From Yarrowia lipolytica (taxonomy: Eukaryota > Ascomycota > Dipodascomycetes > Dipodascales), in contig NC_090774.1 in NCBI RefSeq assembly GCF_001761485.1, positions 3,286,001-3,350,000 of the forward strand: 64,000 bases of DNA, in the 5' to 3' direction. The translations under genes and the position numbers were made by a program. Below the pieces are notes generated by a model. It was not told the DNA's origin. It did not search any database and worked only from the letters and a program-made list of their open reading frames with translations. Position 1 is the stretch's first letter. Each line of letters opens with the position of its first letter. Shown piece after piece: positions 44,043 through 53,963 of this stretch.

Positions 44043-45049
44043 ATGTCGCTGCTGAAAGAGAAACATATCAAGTATATCCAGACGTTGGACGATCATACCG
44101 ACAGCCTCGCCTACTGGCTGACGGAGCATTTACGGCTGAGTGAGTATATTTGAGCTGCATTTTCGCCTCACCTAACACAGATGGTCTCTACTGGGGTCTG
44201 AATGCCCTTGATCTGATGCATGCCAGAGAGGCTCTTCCTCGTGAAGACGTGATCAAATTTGTGCTAAACTGCCAAAAACCGAATGGAGGGTTCGGAGCCG
44301 CGCCAAATCACGACGCCCACATCACTTTCACGCTTTCGGCTGTTCAAATTCTTCTGATTGAGGATGCTCTCGACAAGATTGATGCCGACCAGATTGCAGA
44401 CTACATTGTCTCGCTGCACAATCAGGAGACGGGTGAGGTCTCGGGTGATGAATACGGCGAGGTGGATACTCGGTTCCTGTACATTGCTCTCAACTGCTTG
44501 TCTATCCTGGGAAAGTTGGATAGACTGAACGTGGAAGCTATGGCCAAATGGATAGCTGCTTGCCAGAATCTTGATGGTGGCTTTGGAATGGTTCCCGGAG
44601 CAGAGAGTCATGCTGCTCAGGCCTTCACATGCATTGGAGCTCTCACTATAGCCGGAAAGCTGGATCTGATAGATGGGGATTTGGCCTGTTGGTGGCTCAG
44701 TGAACGGCAACTGCCAGAGGGAGGACTCAATGGTCGACCGGAGAAACTGCCGGACGTGTGTTACTCGTGGTGGGTGCTGTCTTGTCTGGCCATGATGAAG
44801 AAGCTGCATTGGATCAACCGAGACAAACTACGAGATTTCATTTTGAAAGCTCAAGACGAAGATGATGGAGGTATTGCTGATCGAGAGGGTGACGTGGCCG
44901 ACGTATTTCACACGAATTTTGGCCTCTGTGGCTTGTCACTGCTGGGTACAGATGGTCTGGATCAAGTGAACCCTGTCTACTGTCTTCCCCAGAAGGTTAT
45001 GCATAGAGTCAAGCAGGATCCTTGGAACGGTAAGGATTTGAGCAAGTAA
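44043..45049 (+). CDS. BET2: Rab geranylgeranyltransferase beta subunit (Bet2)
   Basis: Exon 1 is 44043-44139 and exon 2 is 44181-45049, separated by a 41-nt intron (GTGAGT ... CCTAACACAG). The product is 321 residues, matching yeast Bet2 (about 325). It is the catalytic beta subunit of type II GGTase, which with Bet4 and the escort Mrs6 prenylates Rab GTPases for vesicle traffic. The start MSLLKEKHIKYIQTLD and the junction EHLRLNGLYWGL align with yeast Bet2. The zinc-site segments are visible as GEVDTRFLYIALNCLS, LDGGFGMVPGAESHAAQAF, LPDVCYSWW (zinc cysteine) and DVFHTNFGL (zinc histidine). Retention of the intron would cause an early stop. It starts 172 bp after the DPL1 stop. Confidence 0.96.
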
Positions 45050-47381
45050 GGGCTGGGATATGAATGAATTATGAGACATCAGCATTGCATAAGTGTAAAA
45101 CCGAAGGCGCGAAGCCATTACAGTAGTATCGTATCTCAGATTGAGATTCAAGCACAGATTGACCTCCATTGCCAGATACAGATTATTATCCGCCGGAATC
45201 GTATGATTAAAATCATTGCCAGTGTCATAGTAGCATCCTGATTGTATGAAGGAACTCGTATCATCAGATCACTACTGTATCTCGCAAGATATCAGACATA
45301 GTCAGGTAACATTATCTGACTTACCGGAGCACTTCGTGAGCAACACATCCGATATCGTAAGATCTATGACGTTACTGTAACAAAATGGTACGATCGACTC
45401 ATTTTTGTACCACTGTTGGCCGAACACGTGATGTTGGAAGGGTTGATATAGCATCATCCTTCCTATACCCGGTCACTCTCATGTCATTATATTGTACATC
45501 TGATTTACCGGTTCTTTGTCTCCATGTGGCAGTTGTGATAGACCAAGAGAGCTGCAGCTACATACAATAGCTCATTGGCTCATTGGCCTTCTGTATAATT
45601 CCAGAACCATTTCTGTAATGCAGGTTCATATGTTGCTCCTGATGTATTTGTTAAAGGAAGTCGAACGACTGGAACGCAGGATTAATATGCGTGGAAATAG
45701 GTACAGTATCAACAAGCGGACTCTGTAGATTGTATCCACCCATCTTGATATACTAGATGTACCCACTCATATCCATAGTAACACTGGCCATCGCCAAGAG
45801 GACCTTTCCACGTCGTATTCTTAATAGATTTCTTTTTGTTACTATTTATCTGCTGTCCCGTAACTCACCACTGCAGAGAATCGTCTGGATGCATATCTGT
45901 GCAGCAGGGCAGATGAACATGATGTATGGGTAGATGGCTGCAGAGCCATTTCGGGAAACGGCCCGTGCCACATGCATGTGGCTGGTGTTAGGAGCTATGC
46001 GGCTACATCCGAGTTATTCGTTTCGCACTCTTCCCGTTTCGAACTGTGTGGTTATCCGAGAAAAAGCACGCTTGGCAAAACTCCATCGTTTTGTTTTACA
46101 GTTACACTCTACAAGTAGTGCGATATTAGTGGTCTTATCTGTAGGTTAACCTTGAAAGTGGCCTGTTCTGGGACACTTATTCATGATAAAGTGGAGAAGT
46201 GGAGAAGTGGGGAAGAGGAATTAAGCTCCTTATATTTTACCAAACTGTCGTCAAGATAAGTCCCGGCCATCTTGATGGTTCTACTTCTACGAGTACTGTA
46301 CCTTTACTTGTAAGTGTGTACTTGTGAATGAAGAGAGAGAAGTAGAGCAGTGCGTGACAACCAGTATGCTCTTGAAGAACAACTTTTGGTAATGCCAGAA
46401 CATGTACAAATAGTATCTGATTTGTAAGGGGGATTTTTGTCCATACCATATACTGTAGCTACAAGTACTGTAATTCCAATACAACTACTTGTAGTGATAA
46501 TTATATGAAACATGTGAGTTCTTCAAGACAAGTCTCCACGCAAATCAATAGTACTGTACTGAAATCGTGGAGAAAAACGGAAGGACTACAAGTATACAGT
46601 AACTAAGTATCATTAAGAAGTCCATATATTCAACTACAGTACGTACCGTACAGTAATAACTTGCAACAGTCGTTTGTGGGCATTTTCTTGCCTCCACAAA
46701 TTCAGCAGAACTCTAACCGATATAAGCTACAATTAACCTCAGCATTTTGTGCTCACGAAACGGCCAGAATAACGGTCCGAATTGACCGTGGTTTTGTGAG
46801 GTGATAGATTGGAAGAGTAAAAGACACGTGACCACACGACACGCATGCATCTCTGGAGTTATTCGAGCAAACCTGGCTTTTTGTCCCAGTCCCAACTTAC
46901 TGTAGCCAGATACTTTAATTGTGGATGTACAGTAGTTACATAGTAGGTATAGCCCAAAACGGACTGGTGAGATTGAGTGGAAGACAATTTCTTACTGTAC
47001 AGTAGAAGTTCTACATATACTGCAACCATAGCCTCCTCAATTAAGGATTACAGAAACTAGTTTTTTTCGTAATAATTTTATTGCTAGAATGCAAAACATG
47101 TCAGAAGAAGAAAAACCGACACGTTTATAAATATAGTGATAAAGGATCCAAGGTAGAGAAGAATCAAAAGAGAAACAAGACAGGGCAGTAGCCATTGAGA
47201 ACCAATGTAGACAAGCAGATGGAGTAAAAGAGTCACGTTTTTGTAAGATTCCAGAGTTCTGTGTATATCAATGGGTTGTGCTGGCTGCAACGTCGAATGT
47301 CGTAGTTCTCTGAATTGATAGCTTCTCCGAGGGTTGATTATCAAGTGCAAAATGATTTGTTGTTTGATGTAGTTGAGCATT
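45050..47381. other. Long convergent intergenic region (2.3 kb)
   Basis: Both flanking genes end here. It is rich in ACTTGTAG/TACTGTA words (46290-46650, 46926, 46995), with a short GTGGAGAA tandem near 46190-46215. On the minus strand an isolated ATG frame (45949 down to 45869) ends exactly at a GTGAGT donor but has no partner acceptor. No supported gene. Confidence 0.55.
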
Positions 47382-47642
47382 TTAAGCAGACTCAGGCTTC
47401 TTGTTCATGAATCGAGGGTCAAAAGTGGAGTGACCAAAGGACTGGTAGATACCGGCCTGCTTGTCAAACTTGACTCGCTTGTAGGCGTAGACACCAAAAG
47501 CCCAGCCCAGAACGGGGGTAAGCCATAGAGCAAGGGTCTTGAGGTTACCAGCAGTTCGCACAAAATCTCGTCCGTGGGGGAGGTAAGAGACGGAGTGCTT
47601 AATGAAGGGGTTGATGGCGAGCTGGGGTCGAGAGGGCTGCAT
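47382..47642 (-). CDS. Small single-TM mitochondrial-type protein, possible NDUFB4-like complex I subunit
   Basis: An 86-residue intronless protein with one hydrophobic segment (about 36-53, LALWLTPVLGWAFGVYAY) followed by a basic KRVKFDK and a short hydrophilic tail. No cleavable presequence is obvious. The pattern NP...R...hydrophobic span...Y..K...DK..G resembles the end of the accessory complex I subunit NDUFB4/B15 (NB5M in Yarrowia), and aligning by eye keeps NP and the placing of the TM. The likeness is weak and other small inner-membrane subunits are possible. Codon use (CGA, GTC, CTG) and a clean ATG context support a real gene. Confidence 0.7.
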   Translation of the reverse strand: MQPSRPQLAINPFIKHSVSYLPHGRDFVRTAGNLKTLALWLTPVLGWAFGVYAYKRVKFDKQAGIYQSFGHSTFDPRFMNKKPESA

Positions 47643-50347
47643 TGTGGTTTTGTTTTAAGTGATTGGGAAGATCAGGTGATGTTGTTTAATGGGGAGATAT
47701 ACTAGCCACATTCGGCTTCCTATTTATACCTGAGAGTGACCACGAGGTATGGTTGACATGGCCTGATGTCGCACACAAGGTTTCTTTGTCTAGACACTAG
47801 CCACCGGATTCCAGCCACCCGGGTTGCATTGCACACGCATGCTTACTTCCGTGTGCCGGGGAGGGCCACGCTGTGCCACAGGCTGAGTCTAAACCAAAAA
47901 GCTAGAATGAGAAAATTGTGGCGCAACTGTGGCTAGAAAAGTTAGCCGTTGAAATAGACTAAAAACGGCAACTAGGCACATTGAAATCAATTGTTCACCT
48001 GTGTCTAGGAACAAGAATTAAATACAGGGACACACATGCTTGCATACATACAGTGCAGACAACATCCCTTTTCCCCACTTCTTACACATCTCTACAGACA
48101 CACAGACACCGCCTTTGTAAATAAAGTTGTCTCCACGCAGATAGCCACAATGGGCTCATGTTGCCGCATAAAACATTGCGCCATTGAAGATGGTGTCATG
48201 TCCAACATGGTACGTCGTACGATGATTAAGGGGCCTATGAGACGACATTTTTTTCGGTAAGAATACGGCGGTAGGACAATCGTCACTCGAATTGCTTCCA
48301 ATATCGCTAGGCTGCTTTGGTGTCCTTTGCTGAGTTTTCTTTTGCTGAGTTTGGATTGCTTTTGCTCTCTCCCAGTCTTGCAATGTAAGGTAATGTAAAC
48401 AGCGGTTTTGTGTACAAGTACGATACTGTAGTTTCTTTTGCTGATTCGCACTCAGTGTGTGACACAAAGGGTTTGGATTTGTGGGTGATTTGTTATGGTC
48501 GGTTTGCTGTAGAATGTCGAGAGGTTGCTCTTAGATTAGTGTAGCTAATCTCGCAACATGTTTGAACGAGAGGGTGTAGTTCGTCTCTGTGTTGACTATC
48601 GTATCCGCTGCTGTGTTGTTAACCTCAACTGCCGCCTTCGTGTATCTTATCTCACCATGATCCTATCTCTCTCTCTAGCCACTAGCCACAAGCGTTGGTA
48701 TGGCAACCCCCCCCAGTTATATATGAGAAAAAAAGAGGCAAGTGGCTGGTTCGGGTTTGGGAGACACAAGGAAAGATGCCGCATCAGTTTGATTAGGGTG
48801 AGTAGACAAGAATTTCAAAGTGTTCCTGTTCTTTCTGGCGGTTCTTCAAACATTTCCACTAACGACTACTCCTGCAACTGCATCTTGTAACTTGCTACAG
48901 TACCACTCCGGACACCACCACCACCCGGCACAACGGGACTAAAGATCAAACCAGAGCATTTCCAGAACACCAGCCTCCCCTCCAGGTATTCTGTAACTGC
49001 ATTCCAATCCTCACTGAGTGCAAATGGCGTGACACAAGCCACTTCCCCGCGTACTAGCCACACATCCTGAGCCACAGTCTCCTCAACCTTGTCCGTCGCT
49101 TGACTTTGTTTTTTTCCCGACAGAAACAAAAGGAATGTGCAATTTACAAGTATTTGTAACAGAAACATGCAAAACAGTTGCCACTGGGCGAACAGGTGCA
49201 TTGTGGGTGTCCGCCAATGTGCCGCGGTGTGTCTTGTAAGCTTCGTTGTAGTGCTATACGGGCTGACCTCTACCTGTAAGAGTGGTACCTCTACCAATTC
49301 TTATTCGCTATATAAAAAGACATACTGTACTAAGCCTACAACTGACATTTGCTGCAATAATATCGTCCCAGTATAGACCCCTTATTTTTTTTAAATCCAT
49401 CTCGCCTTTGGCTCAAACTCCTGTCTATCTTTGTCTCACCGGAACCTGACGCTGACTTCCGATTCAAGCTGCGAGTCTACTGTAGAACACGGCTCTGAAA
49501 AGTGTAAGCACTGCCACAATGATGTGCCTTTTGAATGACTGTTCACGTGAACTTCTGTTTGAGCTGGTGTCTGTCCACCAAAATTCCTGCAGTAGGCTTT
49601 GGTGAGCAATACGAACATCACCATGTTGCACCATTCACACATTGATCTTACAAATAGTTACATACTATAGAGCCGAAATAGATATTTCTACAATGGGGTT
49701 GATAGCCCACAATCATCAAAGTGATACGGCGCCCGAAGCGTAGAACCCTACCTACGTCAGCCCTTAATCGCAGACAATACAAATCTAACCCGGAGGGGTA
49801 TACAGGTACCTACACTGGGTTGACAAACTCCATTCTTATGGACTGTTCGTCAGAAGTCATCAAATGAAACAACAAGAAAACATGCTATTGGTACTTAATC
49901 ACACCACTCTTTCAGCAATGTAGTTATGTCAAGGTCTACGCCATCCATTTCCTTCTCAAAGGTACTAATCTTCTATAAATAGGTGATTGAACAAAAGAAA
50001 CACCTACTTGTAGTAGCAATCCATGGAATCTCATCCATATGCGTCTTCTCTGACGATCAGTTATGATAGACGGTGGTGGGCTAGGTGGAGATAATGCTTT
50101 TAGGGAAGGACCCTCAGAGGCTAGAAGCTGTTGCTATATCAATATGACACAGTAGTTAGTCTTGCAAACACACCCAAATATCCCTTCGACATCACCAACG
50201 CTGCCGTATTTACAGTCTCAGTTAACACTTCTTCATAATGGTGTAAATTCTATGTTGAGTCGTGTAGTCCAATTCTATCTGGATGGTGTCCTATCATCAC
50301 GCTGATAGACTGCCACCCACTCCCTTAGTCCATCCAACCTACTCACA
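47643..50347. other. Intergenic region between two minus-strand genes (2.7 kb)
   Basis: It includes the promoter of the small protein (below 48000) and the 3' flank of the carrier. A plus-strand leader-like stretch at 48060-48150 precedes a 36-codon frame with ATG at 48150, of doubtful meaning. TTTGCTGAGTTT is repeated near 48329-48360. A TATAAAA-type word lies near 49310 on the plus strand without a following gene. Nothing else supported. Confidence 0.5.
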
Positions 50348-51220
50348 CTAACCCAGGAGCCGCATGGTCATCTCAACAGCGGCAAAAGTACCAGCTGAAG
50401 CAGGAATAGCTCGCAGAAGTGTGGGAGATAGTCCTCTGAACAGGCCAGCAACTCCGTCTGTCTTCAGAGTCTGTCTCAGCGCATCTAGAGCTCCCTTGTA
50501 CTTGGGATGGGTGAACGAGTCGCTCTGGACCTTGGACTTGATAACATCCAGAGGGTAACAAGACAGCCACAGAACTTGGCCAGCCAGGGCACCACAAGAA
50601 AGCAGCTGCCAAGCAGGCAGGTTCTTTCTCTCGGTGTGGGTTCGCTCACAAACTTGCTTTATAAGGAACTCGAACGACAAAAACCACATTCCGTATCCCT
50701 GGGCCTCCCGCAAAAGGGTCACTCCAACTCCTCTATAGATACCCTTGAGCCCATAGTGTCCATATACCTGATTGAACATGCCAATGACGCCCTGATGCGT
50801 AGTGGACTTGGTGGTTTGTGCCAAAATACGCAACTGCTCAATGGGAGAAGCCACAATGGTGTTCACCACACCAGCAGAGGCTCCGGACAGATAGATCTGA
50901 GGATAGGTCAGATCGAAGACATTGTCGGACTTCTTACCATCCAGGCGCAGAAAGAACCGCTTGGCCTCGTGGAAAGTGTAGAATTGAATCGATACACACG
51001 CTCCAACTCCAAAAAGAGGTCCACTGGTACCTCTGTAAAACGCGAGTGGCCCTTCCGTAGCCAAAGTTTTGGTAAATGCTTCGAGAGGAGTCTTGTATTG
51101 ACCAGTTTGGATACGCACCTTGACCAGATCAAACGGCTGCCCGATCAGCACCTGGGCTGCTCCTCCAACAAAGCCTGCTGTGATGTCTTTCAGTTTGCGA
51201 GTGATTGAGTCATCCGACAT
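50348..51220 (-). CDS. YMC1: Mitochondrial carrier, Ymc1/Ymc2-like
   Basis: A 290-residue SLC25 carrier with the three expected repeats. The signatures are PFDLVKVRIQ in repeat 1, PIEQLRILAQ in repeat 2 and PLDVIKSKVQ in repeat 3. It resembles yeast Ymc1 and Ymc2 in the blocks GGAAQVLIGQPFD, TSGPLFGVGACVSIQF, GALAGQVLWLSCYPLD and the ending EMTMRLLG. The Ymc proteins act in the inner mitochondrial membrane and have been linked to glycine, glutamate or oleate-related metabolism; the exact substrate here is not readable. Clean ATG at 51218-51220, no intron seen. Confidence 0.88.
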   Translation of the reverse strand: MSDDSITRKLKDITAGFVGGAAQVLIGQPFDLVKVRIQTGQYKTPLEAFTKTLATEGPLAFYRGTSGPLFGVGACVSIQFYTFHEAKRFFLRLDGKKSDNVFDLTYPQIYLSGASAGVVNTIVASPIEQLRILAQTTKSTTHQGVIGMFNQVYGHYGLKGIYRGVGVTLLREAQGYGMWFLSFEFLIKQVCERTHTERKNLPAWQLLSCGALAGQVLWLSCYPLDVIKSKVQSDSFTHPKYKGALDALRQTLKTDGVAGLFRGLSPTLLRAIPASAGTFAAVEMTMRLLG

Positions 51221-51755
51221 GGTTGATGTGATGAGTTGTTATGCTGAAAATGATCTATTGAAGATTTGCAGATGCTTTCAGAAAGCTCCCACCGCGAATT
51301 GTCGTTGTAAACGTCAGATCCACGAAACCCACACAAAAATGGAACAGGCCTTATCATGCATCATGCATTGCAGAATATCACGTGATTTGACGAATGAAAG
51401 TGTAGTTGGGGAACGTGCAAACAGATGGATAACGGACTTGTGAGAATATTTTTTTCTTCACAAAATCATATCAATTGGTAATGTAGTAAGCATGATGTTT
51501 TAATTAGCCTATTCCAAGCATTATTGAATCTAACATTCAGCGATTGTCTTCTCTCTTGGTCGTGGAGGCTAATAAGAGGTGCAGTGGAAGAATGGTGAGA
51601 ACGTTGTCTAAGCAATACTTGTACTAATACAACACATTGGACGAAGTGTAGCAGATCACTTGAAAGTTCTCTTTGTGTATGAGTTCAATATAAAGTGATT
51701 ACTTGTAGTTTGTACATAGACCCCTTGATACGACGAACCCGTTACGTAAGCCTCT

Positions 51756-52403
51756 CTATAGCAGAGAGAGACCATGCGCACGAGACACTTTTCGATACCT
51801 GCAGGCATATACCACGGTTCTGACACAAACATCTACTGGTACCCGTTGTCTCATAATAGTGCCAAGCAGTTCAAGACAACAATTTACTTCTACATTGTGT
51901 CCCTCGACAATGGCTTCTCCAACCGGTGCAGGTTTGTTGGTTACTCCGGATGAGCGGTGATCACCGATGACGGTGAATATCCCCAGTGTGTGGGTATAAT
52001 CGGGTGCCGAAGTGGCTACTCCGGATGAGCGATGGTCACTGTTAACAGTGATTGTCCCCGACAGGCGGGTACCACTAAGCGAGGTGGATGCAGTGTCGAA
52101 GACTTTGGAAATACTCGCCAAGAAACCGCCAACGACATAGACCCCATCCTCGGGAGCTGACACTTGATGTCATATTTCCTTTCTACGATTGTACTCTGAA
52201 CGCTCCCAGACAGCAGGCGGATGGCCGTGAGCTTGGCTTATAGAGACAGCGGTGGTGACACCAGTTAGATACTGCAACGCAACTTCGTCATTATTCTCAT
52301 GCAAAAACATCTCCTTCTTTTGGCAAACATGTCTCTTCTCCGTAGCGTTTTGCAAGAGACGAGACACTTGTCCAAACCCAGGTAGAGCCACTCCGTACCA
52401 GCG
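51756..52403 (-). pseudogene. Unrecognised reading frame with two 25-residue repeats, no ATG, one internal stop
   Basis: One minus-strand frame stays open for about 215 codons from 52403 to 51756 except for a single TGA at 52170-52172. No ATG opens either half; the first in-frame ATG is internal. The lower half has two copies, 25 residues apart, of a motif TVxxDHRSSGV. In the 13 best codons the copies differ at four synonymous and three replacing sites, hinting at past selection on protein. I do not recognise the family. It may be a decayed host gene, exons of a spliced gene, or chance. Confidence 0.3.
51942..52051. repeat. 75-bp-spaced repeat pair, each with a stem-loop
   Basis: The 15-mer TACTCCGGATGAGCG occurs at 51942-51956 and 52017-52031. 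Nineteen bases after each start lies a hairpin: TCACCG/CGGTGA at 51961-51966 and 51971-51976, and TCACTG/CAGTGA at 52036-52041 and 52046-52051. The one stem difference is a paired C:G to T:A change. Confidence 0.75.
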
Positions 52404-52700
52404 TCACAAGTAAAGCAATAAGCAGAAATGAATTGAAACAACATATTGTAAACTACAAGTACGTATGTACTGTATGTACAGTAGTGACAGACAACACGCC
52501 GATAGTCTACTCTACACTATAGATAACGACAGCGGGAGTTTGAGCTTGTCACTTAGATTTCCTCAGAAGCCTATAGAGAAATGTAAGACAATGATAACTG
52601 GGCAAGGACTCAGTGCAAATACAACAACCATACAATATATTAATGTCATGTAATGTACCGATAATGTACCGGATGTGGTGGTAGTCGTTCCACTCTGGAC

Positions 52701-53963
52701 TTACTCATACTTGATGTCTCCAATTCTATCTAGGATAGAAGGGGCTCGCTGATAAGGATCCAGGTCCCACCACTGCGATCTGAGCTTCTGAGTGACGACC
52801 TTTCGGTCGGCCAGTACCTGTTTCTCTTCCTCGGGAGTAACAGCCTTAATCCAGGCCACAGTGTTCTGCTCCATCTCCTCGTACAGCTTGAGACGGTCAT
52901 TCTCCAGCTTCTTTCGCGTCTCAGAGTCCTCAGTCTTGGCAGCCTCTCCCTCTTTGGGCTCCACATAGACATACTGGTAGGGATCTGTACCGCCCATATC
53001 CTTGGGGATGTTGCTGATATCGATGAACTTTTCAACATCCTTGGTGTTACTTGTAAAGTGGATTTTTTTGGCGATAACGGGATCCAGCCAGGGCTTGATG
53101 ATCTTCCAGATACCGGAAAAGACCCAGGGGGCTCGGTGGACCAGCAGAACTCCCAGACACTCGGGGTAATGGGCCTCGAAACACTGAATAACAAACTTGA
53201 CAGCATTGTAGTCCATGTTAGACAGACCAAAGCCCTTCATATCGAACACCACGGTAGCGGAGTCCACGGGTTCATGCAGCATCAGACGAGTAGTCTCACA
53301 TACATGGACAGTGAACTTCTCAATGGTTTCTTGGGTCTGCAGCTTGGGGTTATGGTTGACAGGTCGAGCGTGGACCACAGGTCGTCCCTCCTTGTCGTTT
53401 CCGTGGATAAAGCACTTTTTGGATCGGAACTGGAGCAGAAACTCGTCGTCTCCGTCCCGAAGAGCTCCGGCCTCTCCCCAAAGCTCAGTCTCGGCCACCT
53501 TGCCGTCAAACACCCGCCAGTGAAACGTCCTGGCCATCATTGCCAGCGCCTTACCCACATCCCATTTTCGGGCTCTCAAGAACCGCAGAAGCAAGTTGTC
53601 GGGAGAATCTCCGTGGACCATATCCCAAAAGGCCAGACGCAGCTGCTCAATGGACATGGTCTTTCGAACCTCGGCAAAGGCAGCCAGATCTAGCGCGCTC
53701 ACATCATCAATGGGGGTGCCGTGCTTGGCGGCAGCCACCTTGCCGGCCTCAAAGTCCATTTCCTGCACAGCTCGAGTCACCTCCTTGAGGTTCTCGTCAT
53801 CCAGAGCTCCAATAGCAGCCATCAGATGGGCCCACATGTCTTTGAGCTGGGCTGTCTGCTCGGGCGTGAGATTGCCCATTCGTCCTGGAAGAGCGGCCAC
53901 CATAATCGTGTCGTTGGTGATGTCGTTGGTGGTGTTGAAGGAGAGTGAAGAACTGCTACTCAT
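52701..53963 (-). CDS. CSR1: Sec14-family phosphatidylinositol transfer protein, Csr1-like
   Basis: A 420-residue CRAL-TRIO protein best matching yeast Csr1/Sfh2 (about 408). Shared blocks are NLLLRFLRARKWDVGKALAM in the CRAL-TRIO N domain, FDMKGFGLSNMDYNAVKFVI, CFEAHYPECLGVLLVHRAPW and WKIIKPWLDPVIAKKIHF. Csr1 moves phosphatidylinositol or sterol-like ligands, localises to endosomes, lipid particles and cytosol, and suppresses chs5 and sec14 defects. The frame is open 40 codons further upstream, but the first family-consistent ATG is at 53961-53963 (MSSSSS). The C-terminus is charged and probably helical. Confidence 0.9.
   Translation of the reverse strand: MSSSSSLSFNTTNDITNDTIMVAALPGRMGNLTPEQTAQLKDMWAHLMAAIGALDDENLKEVTRAVQEMDFEAGKVAAAKHGTPIDDVSALDLAAFAEVRKTMSIEQLRLAFWDMVHGDSPDNLLLRFLRARKWDVGKALAMMARTFHWRVFDGKVAETELWGEAGALRDGDDEFLLQFRSKKCFIHGNDKEGRPVVHARPVNHNPKLQTQETIEKFTVHVCETTRLMLHEPVDSATVVFDMKGFGLSNMDYNAVKFVIQCFEAHYPECLGVLLVHRAPWVFSGIWKIIKPWLDPVIAKKIHFTSNTKDVEKFIDISNIPKDMGGTDPYQYVYVEPKEGEAAKTEDSETRKKLENDRLKLYEEMEQNTVAWIKAVTPEEEKQVLADRKVVTQKLRSQWWDLDPYQRAPSILDRIGDIKYE

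Larger units (their letters stand above)
51221..52700. other. Intergenic region with decayed repeat frame
   Basis: It contains the carrier promoter (TCACGTGA near 51379), the minus-strand repeat-bearing frame at 51756-52403, and ACTTGTAG/TACTGTA words near 51613, 51700 and 52452-52485. Confidence 0.55.

Noticed and set aside
48150-48260. 36-codon frame after a CA/CT-rich leader-like stretch
   Set aside because: Too short, no recognisable content, and no splice partner found.
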